A DNA stretch of 64,000 nt from contig NZ_JBCAQT010000010.1 of NCBI RefSeq assembly GCF_038419845.1, positions 120,833-184,832 of the forward strand, in the 5' to 3' direction. Position numbers and translations under genes: made by a program. Below are positions 63,947 to 64,000 of this stretch, piece after piece (position 1 is the first letter of the stretch; each line of letters starts with the position of its first letter). The stretch comes from Marinimicrobium sp038419845. Lineage in GTDB: Bacteria > Pseudomonadota > Gammaproteobacteria > Pseudomonadales > Cellvibrionaceae. The notes below the pieces were generated by a model, which made no database searches, was not told where the DNA came from, and saw nothing but the letters and a program-made list of their open reading frames with translations.

Positions 63947-64000
63947 TCAACCTGATTCGGACAGTTGCTTAGCCAGTTAATGTAGATTTGTTCGCCGTGT
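63945..64000. mobile_element. possible insertion-sequence end
   Basis: TGTCAACCTGATTCGGACAG begins exactly where the ATPase frame breaks. It starts with TG and resembles IS21-type terminal repeats as I remember them. Only 56 bp are visible, with no transposase, so the call rests on the frame break and the TG start. Confidence 0.35.

Overview
The window is a GC-rich chromosome segment from a gammaproteobacterium. Core-gene order is of the Pseudomonas/Cellvibrio type: gacS/barA next to cysM-rlmD-relA-mazG, motY-pyrC-rnt, mucD-lepA-lepB-DUF4845-rnc-era-recO, and purL next to mltF. Secreted carbohydrate-active lipoproteins with a polyserine linker, Na+-coupled symporters and an ectoine hydroxylase suggest a marine or halotolerant polysaccharide degrader, perhaps in the Cellvibrionaceae. 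That placement is inference from gene content; no rRNA or tRNA gene was seen.

Layout. 1-6.6 kb (minus): ispF (5' end only), ispD, ftsB, eno, kdsA, pyrG, tilS, covering isoprenoid, division, glycolysis, KDO, CTP and tRNA functions. 6.8-9.3 kb (plus): an S9 peptidase coupled to greB. 9.3-14.7 kb (minus): mazG, relA, rlmD, cysM, divergent from a BarA/GacS hybrid kinase (14.9-17.7 kb). 17.9-22.5 kb: a sugar-type Na+ symporter converges on an unusual lipoprotein that fuses a GH43 glycosidase to a mutarotase; the 750 bp between them holds two terminators, REP-like repeats and a 161-nt element with perfect 27-bp terminal inverted repeats. 22.6-29.6 kb (minus): recO, era, rnc, DUF4845, lepB, lepA, mucD. 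29.8-34.6 kb: motY, divergent pyrC-rnt, a 43-codon gene beside a 27-bp tandem repeat, a universal stress protein and a lipoprotein. 34.6-41.0 kb: purL divergent from mltF and yigZ.

41-53.4 kb is more accessory: a minus-strand run of two MFS transporters, a MipA/OmpV outer-membrane protein, an SSS symporter and rubredoxin; an Atm1-type ABC exporter followed by a solitary ectD; small orphan genes; a TPR lipoprotein; a SCO1-type protein. 53.7-61.5 kb is a carbohydrate-related block: a GH13 alpha-amylase lipoprotein, a GH67/GH20-like putative glycosidase and a PKD-domain lipoprotein. Short fragments of the Pr6Pr membrane-protein gene lie between them, and the intact Pr6Pr gene closes the block, so this looks like a repeatedly remodelled insertion site.

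61.6-64.0 kb becomes AT-rich. It contains a 44-codon Cys-rich gene, a protein with a HEPN-like C-terminus, a 60-bp attC-like palindrome and the 3' part of an OLD-like ATPase-TOPRIM gene. The ATPase frame ends abruptly at about 63946, where IS-end-like sequence begins. This is the most likely place for an undescribed, defence-type system, but the window cuts it off.
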